Shown here one piece after another: positions 1 to 11,194 of a stretch of DNA of 64,000 nt (position 1 is the stretch's first letter; each line of letters begins with the position of its first letter). The notes under the pieces are model-generated. The model worked only from the letters and a program-made list of their open reading frames with translations. It had not been told where the DNA came from and searched no databases. Origin of the DNA: Acidimicrobiales bacterium (GTDB lineage Bacteria; Actinomycetota; Acidimicrobiia; Acidimicrobiales; RAAP-2); contig JANYFR010000021.1 in the NCBI GenBank assembly GCA_025362585.1, forward strand, positions 1-64,000. Direction: 5' to 3'. The translations under genes were made by a program, and so were the position numbers.

Positions 1-311
1 CCCCGAACTGGCAACGCCCAGTGCTTTAACACCAGCTCGGTTTAGGCTCTTCCCGTTTCGCTCGCCGCTACTCAGGGAGTCACTTTTGTTTTCCTCTCCT
101 CGGGTTACTGAGATGTTTCAATTCACCCGGTTCCCTCTACCCGCCCTATATATTCAGGCGGGAGTTACACCCCATAACGGGTGCAAGGTTTTCCTATTCG
201 GACACCCATGGATCAATGCTTGGTAGACAGCTCCCCATGGTTTATCGCAGTCGCCCACGTCCTTCTTCGGCTTTAGACGCCAAGGCATCCACCGTTGACT
301 CTTTGTAGCTT
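1..311 (-). rRNA. rrl: 23S rRNA, 5' part (truncated by window edge)
   Basis: Large-subunit rRNA read on the minus strand. The start of the gene is recognised by the conserved block complementary to 'gccaaggcatccaccgttga' near 286-305, which is the usual 23S 5' sequence (GGTGGATGCCTTGGC). The rest of the gene lies beyond base 1. It follows the 16S gene in the normal 16S-23S order. The exact 5' end (about 311) is estimated from the conserved block. Confidence 0.93.
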
Positions 312-2160
<1,849 letters not shown>

Positions 2161-2345
2161 AGATCTTTCAAGGACCGAAGTCCCCTACGAATCAGAGAGC
2201 CAGATGGGTGACTCTAATACCCACCTGACGACAACGAGTACCACGGAGTGGCCTCGCTGCCTACTGCATACTTCTTTTGACGAACGACGCGTCCTGTTAG
2301 ATCAGTCCATCGTCGCCCGTACTGGCTTTTGGCTCTCGTTCTTCC

Positions 2346-2359
2346 GTTTTCAAGGAGCG
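2346..2359 (-). promoter_or_regulatory. boxA-like element in the 16S leader
   Basis: The minus strand reads CGCTCCTTGAAAAC about 190 nt upstream of the 16S 5' end. It resembles the boxA of rRNA leaders and has a partner in the 16S-23S spacer. Position and sequence fit an rrn antitermination site, but the match is imperfect. Confidence 0.4.
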
Positions 2360-2454
2360 ACAACACACGCGACCGAAGTCGGAGGTGTGAAGTACACCAT
2401 CTCAGGATCTCTCCGTCGAATCTGCGACCGGTTACCCCAGTCACAGGACTGCCC

Positions 2455-2484
2455 ACCCTATCAGCGCCGTTTGCTCAGGTGCAA
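2455..2484 (-). promoter_or_regulatory. candidate rrn promoter
   Basis: On the minus strand TTGCAC and TAGGGT are separated by 18 bases, about 300 nt upstream of 16S. The layout resembles actinobacterial rrn promoters (TTGAC-N18-TAGNNT). A second -10-like TACACT at 2522-2527, with a weak TCGCAC 19 bases upstream, may be another start. Neither is proven. Confidence 0.4.
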
Positions 2485-2692
2485 ATCACACCTGGCCGCG
2501 GTCTCTTGCGGTGGGATAACCAGTGTAGCAGGCCAGCATCCCCGAGGTGCGACCATCGATGGGGACGAGGTCGCGAACGCCCGGGACGGGTCAGCGGCCA
2601 CTCGCCGCCATTTGACGGTGCCAGACGTCGGCCAAGGCATCGACGTCGCTTGGAGGGCGCGAGGTTTGTGAAACCGTTCGCACCACGAGGCA

Positions 2693-2722
2693 TTGACCGG
2701 GCTCGGCCGCCGATGTTATGTT
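2693..2722 (+). promoter_or_regulatory. sigma70-like promoter of the DUF1059 gene
   Basis: TTGACC (2693-2698), an 18-base spacer and TATGTT (2717-2722) form a near-consensus promoter. It would start transcription about 30 nt before the GTG at 2760, leaving room for the AGGAGG at 2748-2753. Confidence 0.55.
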
Positions 2723-2759
2723 CCGAGAGACCAGAGCATTTCTACCTAGGAGGTTGCCA

Positions 2760-2939
2760 GTGAAGACCTATTCCATTACCTGTGCCGACAGCGGTGCGGC
2801 CTGTCCGGCCTCGTTCACCACGGAGACCGAAGGTGAGCTGATGCAGCATCTCGAAGTCCACGCGAAAGCCTCGCATCCCGACATGAAGATGGACGACGAA
2901 ACGATCGCTCAGATCAAGGGACTGGTGAAGGTCTCCTAA
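2760..2939 (+). CDS. DUF1059 family small protein
   Basis: A 59-aa protein of the DUF1059 family, whose function is unknown. It shows the family layout: an N-terminal Cys in SITCADSG, a second Cys in AACPASF, then HLEVHAKASH, which together could form a Cys2His2-type metal site. The track starts it at 2718, but a perfect AGGAGG at 2748-2753 sits 6 nt before the GTG at 2760, and the family begins at MKTYS, so I moved the start. It is transcribed away from the rrn operon from its own promoter and converges on the helicase gene. No membrane segment is visible. Confidence 0.85.
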   Translation: MKTYSITCADSGAACPASFTTETEGELMQHLEVHAKASHPDMKMDDETIAQIKGLVKVS

Positions 2940-2964
2940 ACGACGGCCCAGCGTTCTTGGTTGG

Positions 2965-5900
2965 TCACTCCTCGGTGGCGTGCTCCACGAACGCGCTCAA
3001 CGTACCAATCAGACGCATCTCGTCGATTGTTCGCGCACGCGAGTTGAGCAGTTCGTCGGTGCAGACCAGAAACGCGAGACAGCGGGCCCGGCTCACCGCT
3101 ACGTTTAACCGGTTGCGCGAGAAGAGGAACTCGGGACCTCGGGGCATGTGGTCGCCCGAGGACGTCGTCATGGTGAAAAAAACGATCGGTGCTTCACGAC
3201 CCTGGAACTTGTCAACGGTGCCCACCTGGACGTCCGCGAGGCCCGGGACGTTCGCGAAATGCTCTTGGAGAAGACGCACCTGGTCGTTGTAGGGTGCGAC
3301 GACCATGAAATGCGATGCGTCGAGCGATTGCGTCGCACCCATCTGATTGACCCAGGGGGTGCCGAGCATTGCCGCGATCCGCGCGGCCACGATGTGCGCC
3401 TCCTCGACGGACTCGGTCGATCGTGCGACGTGGTGGGCGCGTAGCCAACGAAGCCCCGTTCCGAACGCCGTCGCCTGCCGGGCGCACGTGACGTGGCTCG
3501 AGAGTCGGTCCTCGTAGATCTGATTCGAAATGAAGCGACAGACGTCTGGATGCATGCGCCGGGTCTCGCCAATAAAGACACCTTGCGTCCGCGGTATCGT
3601 CGCGTGACCTCCCAAGATGTGCTCGAGCACGCTGGCCCCCGACCCGTCGGGATGATCGGCCTGGGAGACTTGACTCAACTGCAGCGGATCGCCGAGCAGT
3701 ACGAGGTTGCGCGCGGCGTTGGCTGAGGCGACGGCGTCGGCGAGGGCCAGCTGGCCCGCTTCGTCGACGATCAACACGTCGACGGGAAACGCTCGCATGC
3801 CGGGGCGCGCCCAGAGCCACGTCGTTCCCGCGACCAGGTTGTAGGTCTCGTTCTCCGCCTCGGCGGCGCCACCGTAGCGCACGCCGGCGAGGGCCCCCAC
3901 CTTCGGTTTGGTCGCTCTTCGAAACGTGCGAAGCAGATCGATGTCGCCCTTCTCAACGAAGACTTTGTAGGTGGCGTTGAGCAGATTGTCGATGGCGGCG
4001 TGACTCATGGCAGTGATGCCAACACGCTGTCCCTGGCTGATCAAGTGATGAATGATGTGCGATCCGCGGTAGGTCTTGCCGGTCCCGGGCGGACCCTGGA
4101 TGGCCACGTAACTGCCGTCGAGGTGACCGACCCAGCGCAACGTCGACGTCAGATCGTCGTCGAAGAGCCCACCGTGAGGTCCCTGTCCTTCGCTGAACCG
4201 GGGTCGCTCTCGCGCGAGTAGCGCCATTGACACTCGACTCGGCGCGTCGTCCTCGTTGCGACTCAGTATCTGTTCAGCGAGGTGCACGAGCACTCCGGGC
4301 TTCTCCATCGGTCCGACGTAGTCGTCAATGCACATCACCGAGGGAAGACCCCCGGCCTCGTCGTAACGGTCGCGCCAGCGCATCCGCAATTCACGTTGTT
4401 CGAGGTCAATGCGCGGCACGTAACCGTAACCCCGCTCTACGCCGACGCCACTGAAGAGGACCTGCACCTTATCCACGAAGAGGGGGCTCACTGGTTGGAC
4501 GGGCCAGCGGAAGATCGCGTCCTTCGCGGGCGCGCCGCGGCTCACGATCTCCTCGAAACCCGCGAAGCTCAAGTTCGCGATGAAGTCTGGGTCGCCGTAG
4601 AGCGCGGCGAACTCCGACGCTGCTTGGGCGAACTTTGGTTCGGTGTTGGCAATGCGCTCGCGGCGCCAGTAGTTGAGCAGGTCGCCCAGCAGGTGCTCCG
4701 GGCTGTGCTCGCCGAACCCCCGCAATCCCTCGACGAGCTCGTCGGTGTCGAAGGCCCGTTCGGGCTCGTCGAGGACCGCCTCACGCCACGTCGCCGTCGC
4801 GGGACGGTGTTCGACCAGCCAGTCGCGCAGTGCCATGGTCGCCGCGACGTCATCCTCGTTGTAGCGCGCGATCGACTCCAGTGCGAGCGGATCACCGCTC
4901 GCCATGTAGGCCTCGTACTCGACAACGGCGCCGGCTCCCTGTTCAATGCCGCCGCGTCGGACGAACCCGGTCAGTCGTTCCAGGTGCTTCAGTCCGTAGG
5001 ACTCCGTGCCAACTTGCACGGAGTTCTTCGCGACGACGAAGAGGTCCACGAAGAGACCGGTTTCGACCAGCGTCGTGAAGAGGCTCTCGACATCCGTGCC
5101 GCGCGTCAGACGCTCCATCGACGACCTCTCGGTGTGGTTGTAGTGGTACACGTGCATCGCGGGATAGGTCCGACGACGTTCGGCGAAGAAACCCACGAGG
5201 TCGCGCACCATCCCTTCTTGCGCGTTAAGGTCGTGCGCCCAGCGTGGATCGTAGGTCCATCTCGAGTGGACGCCACGGTAGTAGAGGCCACTCAGGAAGA
5301 AGAGGTCACGCTGCGGTGTCCAGAACGGGTGACCTTCGAAGTCGAAGAAGACGTCGCCGTCGTCCGGTATCGGCAGATGGTCAAAACCGTGTCCGAAGAC
5401 TGGATCGTCGGAGGGTTCCACCAGTTCGAAGACTGGCGGATCGTCAGGATGATCGCGCGACGTCACCTGCAGGGCAGCCTGGCGCGTCAGGCGCGCGAGG
5501 TTCGCCTCGTGCATTTCCGCCACCGTCTCACGCCGTCGCGACAGCTCGACCAAGGTCCGCACGCCGGTCGTCTCGAGCGCCTCACGTTCGGGACCACGAA
5601 TATTGGCGACGTAGACGAGCGAGTCTTCGGCTCGCCAGCGTGCTTCACAGACCTCGTTGAACTCGCAGTAGTCGCAGTGGTCGCAGGGCGTCGGCGTCGT
5701 TCCCTCTATCCGCTCTTGGTCGAGGAGCGTCGCGAGCTGGCGACGGAGTCGCCGCCAGTACGGCCGATACTGCTCAACGGTCAGTGACTCCTGGACACCC
5801 GAGCCCAGCCAGAGGTGCATCTGTCGAGGTGGTCGGCCCGTGAGCTCTTCGAGGGCGTCGGCGTAGAAGCAGAGTTGCAGTACGTGTCCGGGCTTGCCTT

Positions 5901-6315
5901 CGGTCCGGGTGAGTTTCGCGTCGATGGGCTCAAAGGCCGCGTAGCCGCTCTCTGGACTGTCGACTCGAACGAGAAAATCGGCGATGCCCCGAATACCCTG
6001 GTGCACCATGGGCATCTGGTAAATGACGTCGTAGTCCTTGTCCATCGGGTTGCCGACCCTCGCCACCCACTGAACGAAGGTCTCATCGAGGTTGCGGCCC
6101 GGTACTTGATAGACCGACCGCCGCTCATTCTCCAGGTCCTGGAGACAGGATCGTTCGTGAGTGGCACCCTTCTCAACCAAGAGATCGGCGAGTGTGCCCA
6201 TTGAGCGCGTCGCGACCGAGAATAGACCGTCGTCGACTTGATTGCGCAAGGAGAGGAAGTGGGCGCACTCCAACCACGCCGTGATCTTCGAGGGAGTTAT
6301 GAGACGTTCGACCAT
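2965..6315 (-). CDS. TM0106-family RecB-like nuclease/RNase H-like/SF1 helicase fusion
   Basis: A 1116-aa protein that by family probably processes DNA or RNA ends in the cytoplasm. The N-terminal third is RecB/Cas4-like, with an acidic-lysine core (FEPIDAK, about 130-140) and a Cys cluster CDHCDYCEFNEVC (about 208-220) that may hold an iron-sulfur cluster. The middle is RNase H-like (DFEGHPFW, YHYNHTERS, YNEDDVAAT). The C-terminal part is an SF1 helicase of the Dna2/SMUBP2 type: Walker A GPPGTGKT (about 739), Walker B VDEAGQL (about 849), then VDKFQGREA and NVAVSRAR. All catalytic motifs look intact. It stands alone, between rrn/DUF1059 and argH. TAGGGT lies 8 nt before the ATG. Its in vivo substrate is unknown. 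Confidence 0.85.
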   Translation of the reverse strand: MVERLITPSKITAWLECAHFLSLRNQVDDGLFSVATRSMGTLADLLVEKGATHERSCLQDLENERRSVYQVPGRNLDETFVQWVARVGNPMDKDYDVIYQMPMVHQGIRGIADFLVRVDSPESGYAAFEPIDAKLTRTEGKPGHVLQLCFYADALEELTGRPPRQMHLWLGSGVQESLTVEQYRPYWRRLRRQLATLLDQERIEGTTPTPCDHCDYCEFNEVCEARWRAEDSLVYVANIRGPEREALETTGVRTLVELSRRRETVAEMHEANLARLTRQAALQVTSRDHPDDPPVFELVEPSDDPVFGHGFDHLPIPDDGDVFFDFEGHPFWTPQRDLFFLSGLYYRGVHSRWTYDPRWAHDLNAQEGMVRDLVGFFAERRRTYPAMHVYHYNHTERSSMERLTRGTDVESLFTTLVETGLFVDLFVVAKNSVQVGTESYGLKHLERLTGFVRRGGIEQGAGAVVEYEAYMASGDPLALESIARYNEDDVAATMALRDWLVEHRPATATWREAVLDEPERAFDTDELVEGLRGFGEHSPEHLLGDLLNYWRRERIANTEPKFAQAASEFAALYGDPDFIANLSFAGFEEIVSRGAPAKDAIFRWPVQPVSPLFVDKVQVLFSGVGVERGYGYVPRIDLEQRELRMRWRDRYDEAGGLPSVMCIDDYVGPMEKPGVLVHLAEQILSRNEDDAPSRVSMALLARERPRFSEGQGPHGGLFDDDLTSTLRWVGHLDGSYVAIQGPPGTGKTYRGSHIIHHLISQGQRVGITAMSHAAIDNLLNATYKVFVEKGDIDLLRTFRRATKPKVGALAGVRYGGAAEAENETYNLVAGTTWLWARPGMRAFPVDVLIVDEAGQLALADAVASANAARNLVLLGDPLQLSQVSQADHPDGSGASVLEHILGGHATIPRTQGVFIGETRRMHPDVCRFISNQIYEDRLSSHVTCARQATAFGTGLRWLRAHHVARSTESVEEAHIVAARIAAMLGTPWVNQMGATQSLDASHFMVVAPYNDQVRLLQEHFANVPGLADVQVGTVDKFQGREAPIVFFTMTTSSGDHMPRGPEFLFSRNRLNVAVSRARCLAFLVCTDELLNSRARTIDEMRLIGTLSAFVEHATEE

Positions 6316-6404
6316 GTTTTCTCACCCTAGGTTTCGTCGGCGCACAGTTGCGTGACCATGTCAACTCTGGCGAGGCGGTGTGACACTGATGTCGCGACGA
6401 GTGG

Positions 6405-7775
6405 CTACAACCTCGACGAGGCGACGGCGCGAGCTTCGTCGAGCTGTTCACGCTGCGCCCTGGCGGCGTGCGGTCCCGACGCCCCCGGCGAACGACGGCG
6501 ATCCAGGGCCGCTCCGAGTTCGAAGAGCGGAGCGAAGTGCGCGAGTTCGGGGTCGCCCAAGACGACGTCGGCGAAGGGCACGGCGCGACGCACCGACTCC
6601 CCCACCAGAGTGCCGACCCGTTCGTGGGCCTGACGAAAGGGCACGCCCTCTTCGACGAGCCGCTCGGCGACGTCGATGGCGACAAGATGCTGATCGTTGG
6701 CGGCCCGGGCAGCAACCTCGACGTTGAAGATCAGCGACCGGTAGGCGCCGGCCATCGCGGCGAGCACCAGCAGGACCTGGCGCACCGAGTCGAAGAGTGG
6801 CTCCTTATCCTCTTGCAGGTCGCGATTGTACGACAAGGGCAGCCCCTTCAAGGTAACGAGGAATCCGGTGAGGTTGCCCACGAGGCGACCGCTCTTCGCG
6901 CGGGCCAACTCCGCGACGTCGCTGTTCTTCTTCTGGGGCAACATTGACGAACCGGTCGTGAAGGGGTCGCCGAGCGAGGCGAAGTTAAACTCCGCGCTGG
7001 TCCAGAGCACCAACTCTTCGCCCATGCGCGAGAGGTGGATGCCCGTGAGCGCAATGTCGAACAGCGTCTCGGCCACGAAGTCGCGATCGCTGACCGCGTC
7101 CATGGAGTTAGAGAACGGCCGCTCGAACATGAGCAACTCGGACGTCACTGACGGGTTGATGTTGAGCGACGTGCCGGCTAGGGCGCCCGCACCGAGGGGT
7201 GAGACGTTCAGGCGCCCGCGTGCGTCGAGAAGCCGGGCGACGTCGCGCAGGAGGGCCCACGCGTGAGCCTGAAGGTGGTGACTGAGCAGCACCGGCTGTG
7301 CCCGTTGCAGATGGGTGTAGCCCGGAAGGTACGCGTCGCGGTGGCGATCGCCAAGTTCTACCAGCGCGTCAACGAGGACGAGCGACTGTCGCGCGACTTG
7401 GGTCAGGGCGTCGCGAGTGAAGAGGCGCAGGGTCGTCGCGACCTGGTCGTTGCGACTGCGCGCCGTGTGAATCTTCGCGCCGAGGTCACCGGCCAGTTCG
7501 GTGGCGCGTCGCTCGATCGCCGTGTGGACGTCTTCGTCGCTCGACTGGCGCACGAAGGTCCCGCGGTCGAACTCGGCCTCAATCTCGTCGAGCGTTGCGC
7601 CGAGGCGAGATCCTTCGTCGGCGCTCAGGAGGCCGGCGACCACGAGTCCGCGGACGTGGGCTCGCGTGCCCATGAGGTCGTGGGCGTAGAGGACGTGGTC
7701 GAACGAATAACTCTCCGACAGGTCCCACAAGGTGGAGTCCATTGACGCGGAGAACCGTCCGCCCCAGAGCGTCAT
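6405..7775 (-). CDS. argH: argininosuccinate lyase
   Basis: Splits argininosuccinate into arginine and fumarate, the last step of arginine synthesis. The 456-aa length is normal. Family signature GSSMLPQKKNSD is present, and the protein opens with MTLWGGRF as in other ArgH. The track extends the ORF to 8051, but the true ATG at 7775 overlaps the argG stop as ATGA. It is the last gene of the arg operon, so its translation is probably coupled to argG. The C terminus is Ala/Arg-rich. About 90 bases separate it from the helicase gene. Confidence 0.96.
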   Translation of the reverse strand: MTLWGGRFSASMDSTLWDLSESYSFDHVLYAHDLMGTRAHVRGLVVAGLLSADEGSRLGATLDEIEAEFDRGTFVRQSSDEDVHTAIERRATELAGDLGAKIHTARSRNDQVATTLRLFTRDALTQVARQSLVLVDALVELGDRHRDAYLPGYTHLQRAQPVLLSHHLQAHAWALLRDVARLLDARGRLNVSPLGAGALAGTSLNINPSVTSELLMFERPFSNSMDAVSDRDFVAETLFDIALTGIHLSRMGEELVLWTSAEFNFASLGDPFTTGSSMLPQKKNSDVAELARAKSGRLVGNLTGFLVTLKGLPLSYNRDLQEDKEPLFDSVRQVLLVLAAMAGAYRSLIFNVEVAARAANDQHLVAIDVAERLVEEGVPFRQAHERVGTLVGESVRRAVPFADVVLGDPELAHFAPLFELGAALDRRRSPGASGPHAARAQREQLDEARAVASSRL

Positions 7776-8995
7776 GACGTCGGCGGCGTCGAGTTCTTCG
7801 CGCCCTGCCGAGCGGCCCAGGTCTTGACGCCGAGCCCGTAGATCTTGACGAATCCTTCGGAGTCCGCGTGGCGGAACGTGTCGGCGGCGTCGTACGTGGC
7901 CAGTCCGTAGTCGTAGAGGGCCCGGGGACTGCGACGACCCACCACGCGCAACAGTCCCGGCGCCTCGAACCGCAGTCGAACGTCGCCCGTGACGTGGCGC
8001 TGGGTCTCCTCGATGAAGGCGTCGAGCGCCTCCTTCAGTGGTGAGAACCACATTCCGTCATAGACAAGTTCGGACCAGCGGCTCTCGAGTCGGCCCTTCT
8101 CGTGCTGGACGTCTCGCTCGAGTACGAGGTCTTCCAGGTCGCCGTGCGCGGCGATGAGCGCCAACGCCGCCGGGCACTCGTAGACCTCCCGGCTCTTGAT
8201 ACCGACGCGCCGATTCTCCACCATGTCGAGGCGACCAAAGCCGGTCGCACCGGCCCGGACGGTGAGCGCCCCCACGAGATCGGCGAGCGGCATCGCCACT
8301 CCGTCGAGCGCGATCGGTAGGCCCCCCTCGAAGTGGATTGTCAGTTCGACGGGCTCACGATTCGTCACCCTCGTCAAGGTGTAGGGATCTTCGGGGGGTG
8401 CGGCCCACGGATCCTCGATCGCTCCGCACTCAATCGCTCGTCCCCACAGGTTCTCGTCGATCGAGTAAATCTTCTCCTTGGTCGCCTTGATGGGGATGCT
8501 CCACTTGGTGGCGTAATCGACCGAGTCGGCGCGGGTCATGCCCCAGTTGCGCGCCGGGGCCAGAACTTCGAGGTCGGGGGCGATGGCGTGCGTGCCGACT
8601 TCGAAGCGGACCTGGTCGTTACCCTTGCCGGTGCAGCCGTGCGCGACGGCGCCCGCGTCGAATTTGCGAGCCTGGTCAACGAGGTGGCGCACGATCACCG
8701 GGCGCGACAACGCGGACACGAGCGGATACTTGCCCTCGTACCGGGCGTTGGCGAAGATCGCCTTCGCGCAGAACTCGTCGGCCATCTCCCGCCGAGCGTC
8801 AACGATGACGCAGTCAATCGCACCAGCCGCCAGAGCTCGGGACCGAATGTCGCCGAGGCTCTCCGAGCTCTCGACGTCTTGACCAACGTCGACGAGGAGG
8901 CCGACCACTTCGACGCCCCACTCCTCGATCATCCAACGGATCGCGACCGACGTATCCAGGCCACCGCTGTAGGCGAGCACCACGCGCTTGGTCAT
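7772..8995 (-). CDS. argG: argininosuccinate synthase
   Basis: Joins citrulline and aspartate using ATP. At 407 aa it has normal length. The N-terminal ATP-pyrophosphatase loop AYSGGLDTS and the HGCTGKGNDQVRFE block are both intact. The ATG at 8995 overlaps the argR stop (ATGA), and its own stop overlaps argH. It is the fifth gene of the operon and is probably regulated by ArgR from upstream of argC. Confidence 0.97.
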   Translation of the reverse strand: MTKRVVLAYSGGLDTSVAIRWMIEEWGVEVVGLLVDVGQDVESSESLGDIRSRALAAGAIDCVIVDARREMADEFCAKAIFANARYEGKYPLVSALSRPVIVRHLVDQARKFDAGAVAHGCTGKGNDQVRFEVGTHAIAPDLEVLAPARNWGMTRADSVDYATKWSIPIKATKEKIYSIDENLWGRAIECGAIEDPWAAPPEDPYTLTRVTNREPVELTIHFEGGLPIALDGVAMPLADLVGALTVRAGATGFGRLDMVENRRVGIKSREVYECPAALALIAAHGDLEDLVLERDVQHEKGRLESRWSELVYDGMWFSPLKEALDAFIEETQRHVTGDVRLRFEAPGLLRVVGRRSPRALYDYGLATYDAADTFRHADSEGFVKIYGLGVKTWAARQGAKNSTPPTS

Positions 8996-9489
8996 GACAG
9001 TTGTTCCCTCATCAACGGCTTCGACTCGTCGAGGCCGGCCAGCATACGAAACTCGTTCGCCAACGCCAGACCTCCCCTTTTCTCGTGGGCGATGACGAGG
9101 ATCGTGTCGTCACCGGCGACACTGCCGAGCACCCCTTCGATGGCGCTGCGGTCGAGCGCCGAGGCAACTACGTGCGCGCAGCCCGGCGGCGTACGCACCA
9201 CCACCAGGTTCTCCGAGCTCTCGACCGACACGACCCATTCACCCATCATCCGGCGCAGATGGTCGAGAGGCGCGTGGGTGACCTTGGAGGCCGTCGCCGT
9301 CACGATGCGCCGAGCGCCGTGTTCATCGCGCACCTTGATGGTGCCGAGTTCCTGGAGGTCGCGAGTAACCGTTGCCTGCGTGGCCGAGATTCCCTCCGAC
9401 TGCAGTCGGGTCACGAGTTGGGCTGCCGTCGAGATGACCTCTCGTTCGATAAGTTCCCCGATCCGGTGTTGACGCTGCGTCTTAGTCAT
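8992..9489 (-). CDS. argR: arginine repressor
   Basis: A 165-aa ArgR/AhrC-type regulator. The N-terminal half is a winged helix (HRIGELIEREVISTAAQLV..., then ATQATVTRDLQELG). The C-terminal half is the arginine-binding, hexamer-forming domain, ending in the hallmark LGSVAGDDTILVI. The track ORF starts at 9798 inside argF; the ATG at 9489 follows GGAGAG and overlaps the argF stop as ATGA. Within the operon it would control its own synthesis. The likely operator lies before argC. Confidence 0.95.
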   Translation of the reverse strand: MTKTQRQHRIGELIEREVISTAAQLVTRLQSEGISATQATVTRDLQELGTIKVRDEHGARRIVTATASKVTHAPLDHLRRMMGEWVVSVESSENLVVVRTPPGCAHVVASALDRSAIEGVLGSVAGDDTILVIAHEKRGGLALANEFRMLAGLDESKPLMREQLS

Positions 9490-10409
9490 GTTCTCTCCTC
9501 TTTGATCCAACGAAGTACACCCCGCATAGCCGAGCGTCGGTGGTACACCTGGCGCCACGCGAGTGACGACGGGCCGTCGAGGACCCCGTCGGTGATCTCC
9601 TCGCCACGGTGGGCCGGCAGACAGTGCAGCACAACGGCGTCGGCATTCGCGAGAGCCATCAGGGGTTCGTCGACACGAAATGTCGCGAGGTCGTCGCGGC
9701 GCCGGTGGGCCTGGTCCTCGAAACCCATGGAGATCCAGGAGTCGGTATAGATAACGTCGACGCCCTTCACGGCCTCCTCGGCGATGTTGGTGAGGCACAG
9801 GGTGCCGCCGCCTTCGACCTTCGAGGGGTCCTCGTCGCCACTGTCGACTAATTGATAGCCCGCCGGGGCCCCGACGGTGACGTTAACCCCGAGACGAAGG
9901 AGGGCGACCGCGAGCGACCGCGTCACGTTGGTGGCGTCGCCGACGTAGGCAACCTCGAGGCCCTTGAGGCCCTCCACGTCTCCTCGGGCGAAATGCTCAG
10001 CAATCGTCAGCACGTCGGCCACCGCCTGGGTCGGGTGAGCCTCGTCGCTCAGTAGGTTGATGAGGGCCAGGCGGTCCGCGGTCGCCTCGCGCATTCGCGA
10101 AAAGACCGCATGGTCACGCACGCGCAGCGCGGCGATGGCGTACATCTCGGCGAGGGTCCTTCCGACATCCTCCACGCTCTCGCGACGGTCCAGACCAATC
10201 TCCTCGTCGCTGAAGAACGTCGCGAAGCCGCCGAGTTCGTGCACGGCGGTGGAACTCGACGCGCGCGTGCGCAGACTCGGGCGTTCGAACACCAGCGCAA
10301 CGCCCTGACCCTTCAGCGTCTCGTCGTCAAAGGCCGAAGTGGCGAGACCGTAGATCTCGCGGAGGTCGGAGGAGCTCAGTTCGTTGATGGTGGTGAAGTG
10401 GCGGGTCAT
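9486..10409 (-). CDS. argF: ornithine carbamoyltransferase
   Basis: Makes citrulline from ornithine and carbamoyl phosphate. The 307-aa protein has the carbamoyl-phosphate motif SLRTRAS, HPTQAVADV, the ornithine loop DSWISMG and the HCLPAHRG block. These distinguish it from the aspartate enzyme pyrB at 41455. I start it at MTRHFT (10409), which overlaps the argB stop, rather than at the upstream GTG in the track. Carbamoyl phosphate would come from carA/carB in this window. Confidence 0.95.
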   Translation of the reverse strand: MTRHFTTINELSSSDLREIYGLATSAFDDETLKGQGVALVFERPSLRTRASSSTAVHELGGFATFFSDEEIGLDRRESVEDVGRTLAEMYAIAALRVRDHAVFSRMREATADRLALINLLSDEAHPTQAVADVLTIAEHFARGDVEGLKGLEVAYVGDATNVTRSLAVALLRLGVNVTVGAPAGYQLVDSGDEDPSKVEGGGTLCLTNIAEEAVKGVDVIYTDSWISMGFEDQAHRRRDDLATFRVDEPLMALANADAVVLHCLPAHRGEEITDGVLDGPSSLAWRQVYHRRSAMRGVLRWIKEERT

Positions 10410-11194
10410 CGCCGAATCTCCGTGGTCGGTATGACACACGTGAGCGCGTCGCGCAGTGCGTGGGGCCGGGCGCCGTTGGCGAGTACGACGCGAACCGCCC
10501 CCGCGTCGAGGGCGTCGAGGGCGGCAGTGACCTTGGGACGCATGCCGTCGCGCACGGCCCCCGAGGCCACGAGCTGACGTACGCCGGTCCTCGACACCGA
10601 CGAGATAGCCGAGGTGGCGTCCTCGACGTCCGCACGCAGTTGGTCGACGTCACTCAACATCACGAGCGTCGTCGCGTCGAGTGCGCCGGCGAGGGCGCCA
10701 GCGACGGTGTCGGCGTTACAGTTGAGGAGCCCACCCGCGTCGTCCACGCTCACCGAGTTCATGACGGGCGTGGCGCCACAGGACCACAACGCTCGGATGA
10801 CGTCGTCACGGACCTTCGGGGCACCGCCGACTCGCCCCCAGGGCGGTCCGAGCGAAGTGGCGCGTACCGTCGAACCGTCGACACCGCTCAGCCCCACGGC
10901 GTCGAGTCCGTGATGGTTGAGCGCGGCCACGACCCGCAGATTCACGAGTTCGAGCGCCATCGCCACGTACTCCATCGTGACGGTGTTGGTGATCCGCAGC
11001 CCTTCGTGAAAATGGCTCTCGAGACCCACGCCTTCGAGCAGCGCCGCGATCTGTGGACCGCCACCGTGCACGACAACGACGTCGGTGCCGTCGGCGCGGA
11101 GTGCCATCACGTCCGAGGCCAAGTCGGCCAGCACGGACGCGTCCACGCTCAGCGAATCCAGCGCGTGACCTCCGAGCTTGACGACAATGCTCAC
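10406..11194 (-). CDS. argB: acetylglutamate kinase
   Basis: Phosphorylates N-acetylglutamate in the second step of arginine synthesis. The N terminus VSIVVKLGGHAL holds the Lys-Gly-Gly phosphate loop and HGGGPQI follows. I start at the GTG at 11194, which gives 262 aa and a GTGA overlap with the argC stop; the track's 20 extra residues look random. In most actinobacterial operons argJ precedes and argD follows this gene. Here argC and argF are its direct neighbours. Confidence 0.94.
   Translation of the reverse strand: MSIVVKLGGHALDSLSVDASVLADLASDVMALRADGTDVVVVHGGGPQIAALLEGVGLESHFHEGLRITNTVTMEYVAMALELVNLRVVAALNHHGLDAVGLSGVDGSTVRATSLGPPWGRVGGAPKVRDDVIRALWSCGATPVMNSVSVDDAGGLLNCNADTVAGALAGALDATTLVMLSDVDQLRADVEDATSAISSVSRTGVRQLVASGAVRDGMRPKVTAALDALDAGAVRVVLANGARPHALRDALTCVIPTTEIRR

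Larger units (their letters stand above)
2161..2692. other. rrn leader and promoter region, non-coding
   Basis: About 530 bases between the 16S gene and the divergent DUF1059 promoter. The ORFs here (such as 2009..2671) have no recognisable protein content and run into rRNA. The stretch holds a boxA-like leader element, one or two candidate rrn promoters on the minus strand (TTGCAC-N18-TAGGGT at 2455-2484, and a TACACT hexamer at 2522-2527), and nothing else I can support. Confidence 0.6.

Noticed and set aside
4282-5787. 501-aa plus-strand ORF
   Set aside because: Antisense shadow of the helicase gene, whose motifs are all on the minus strand.
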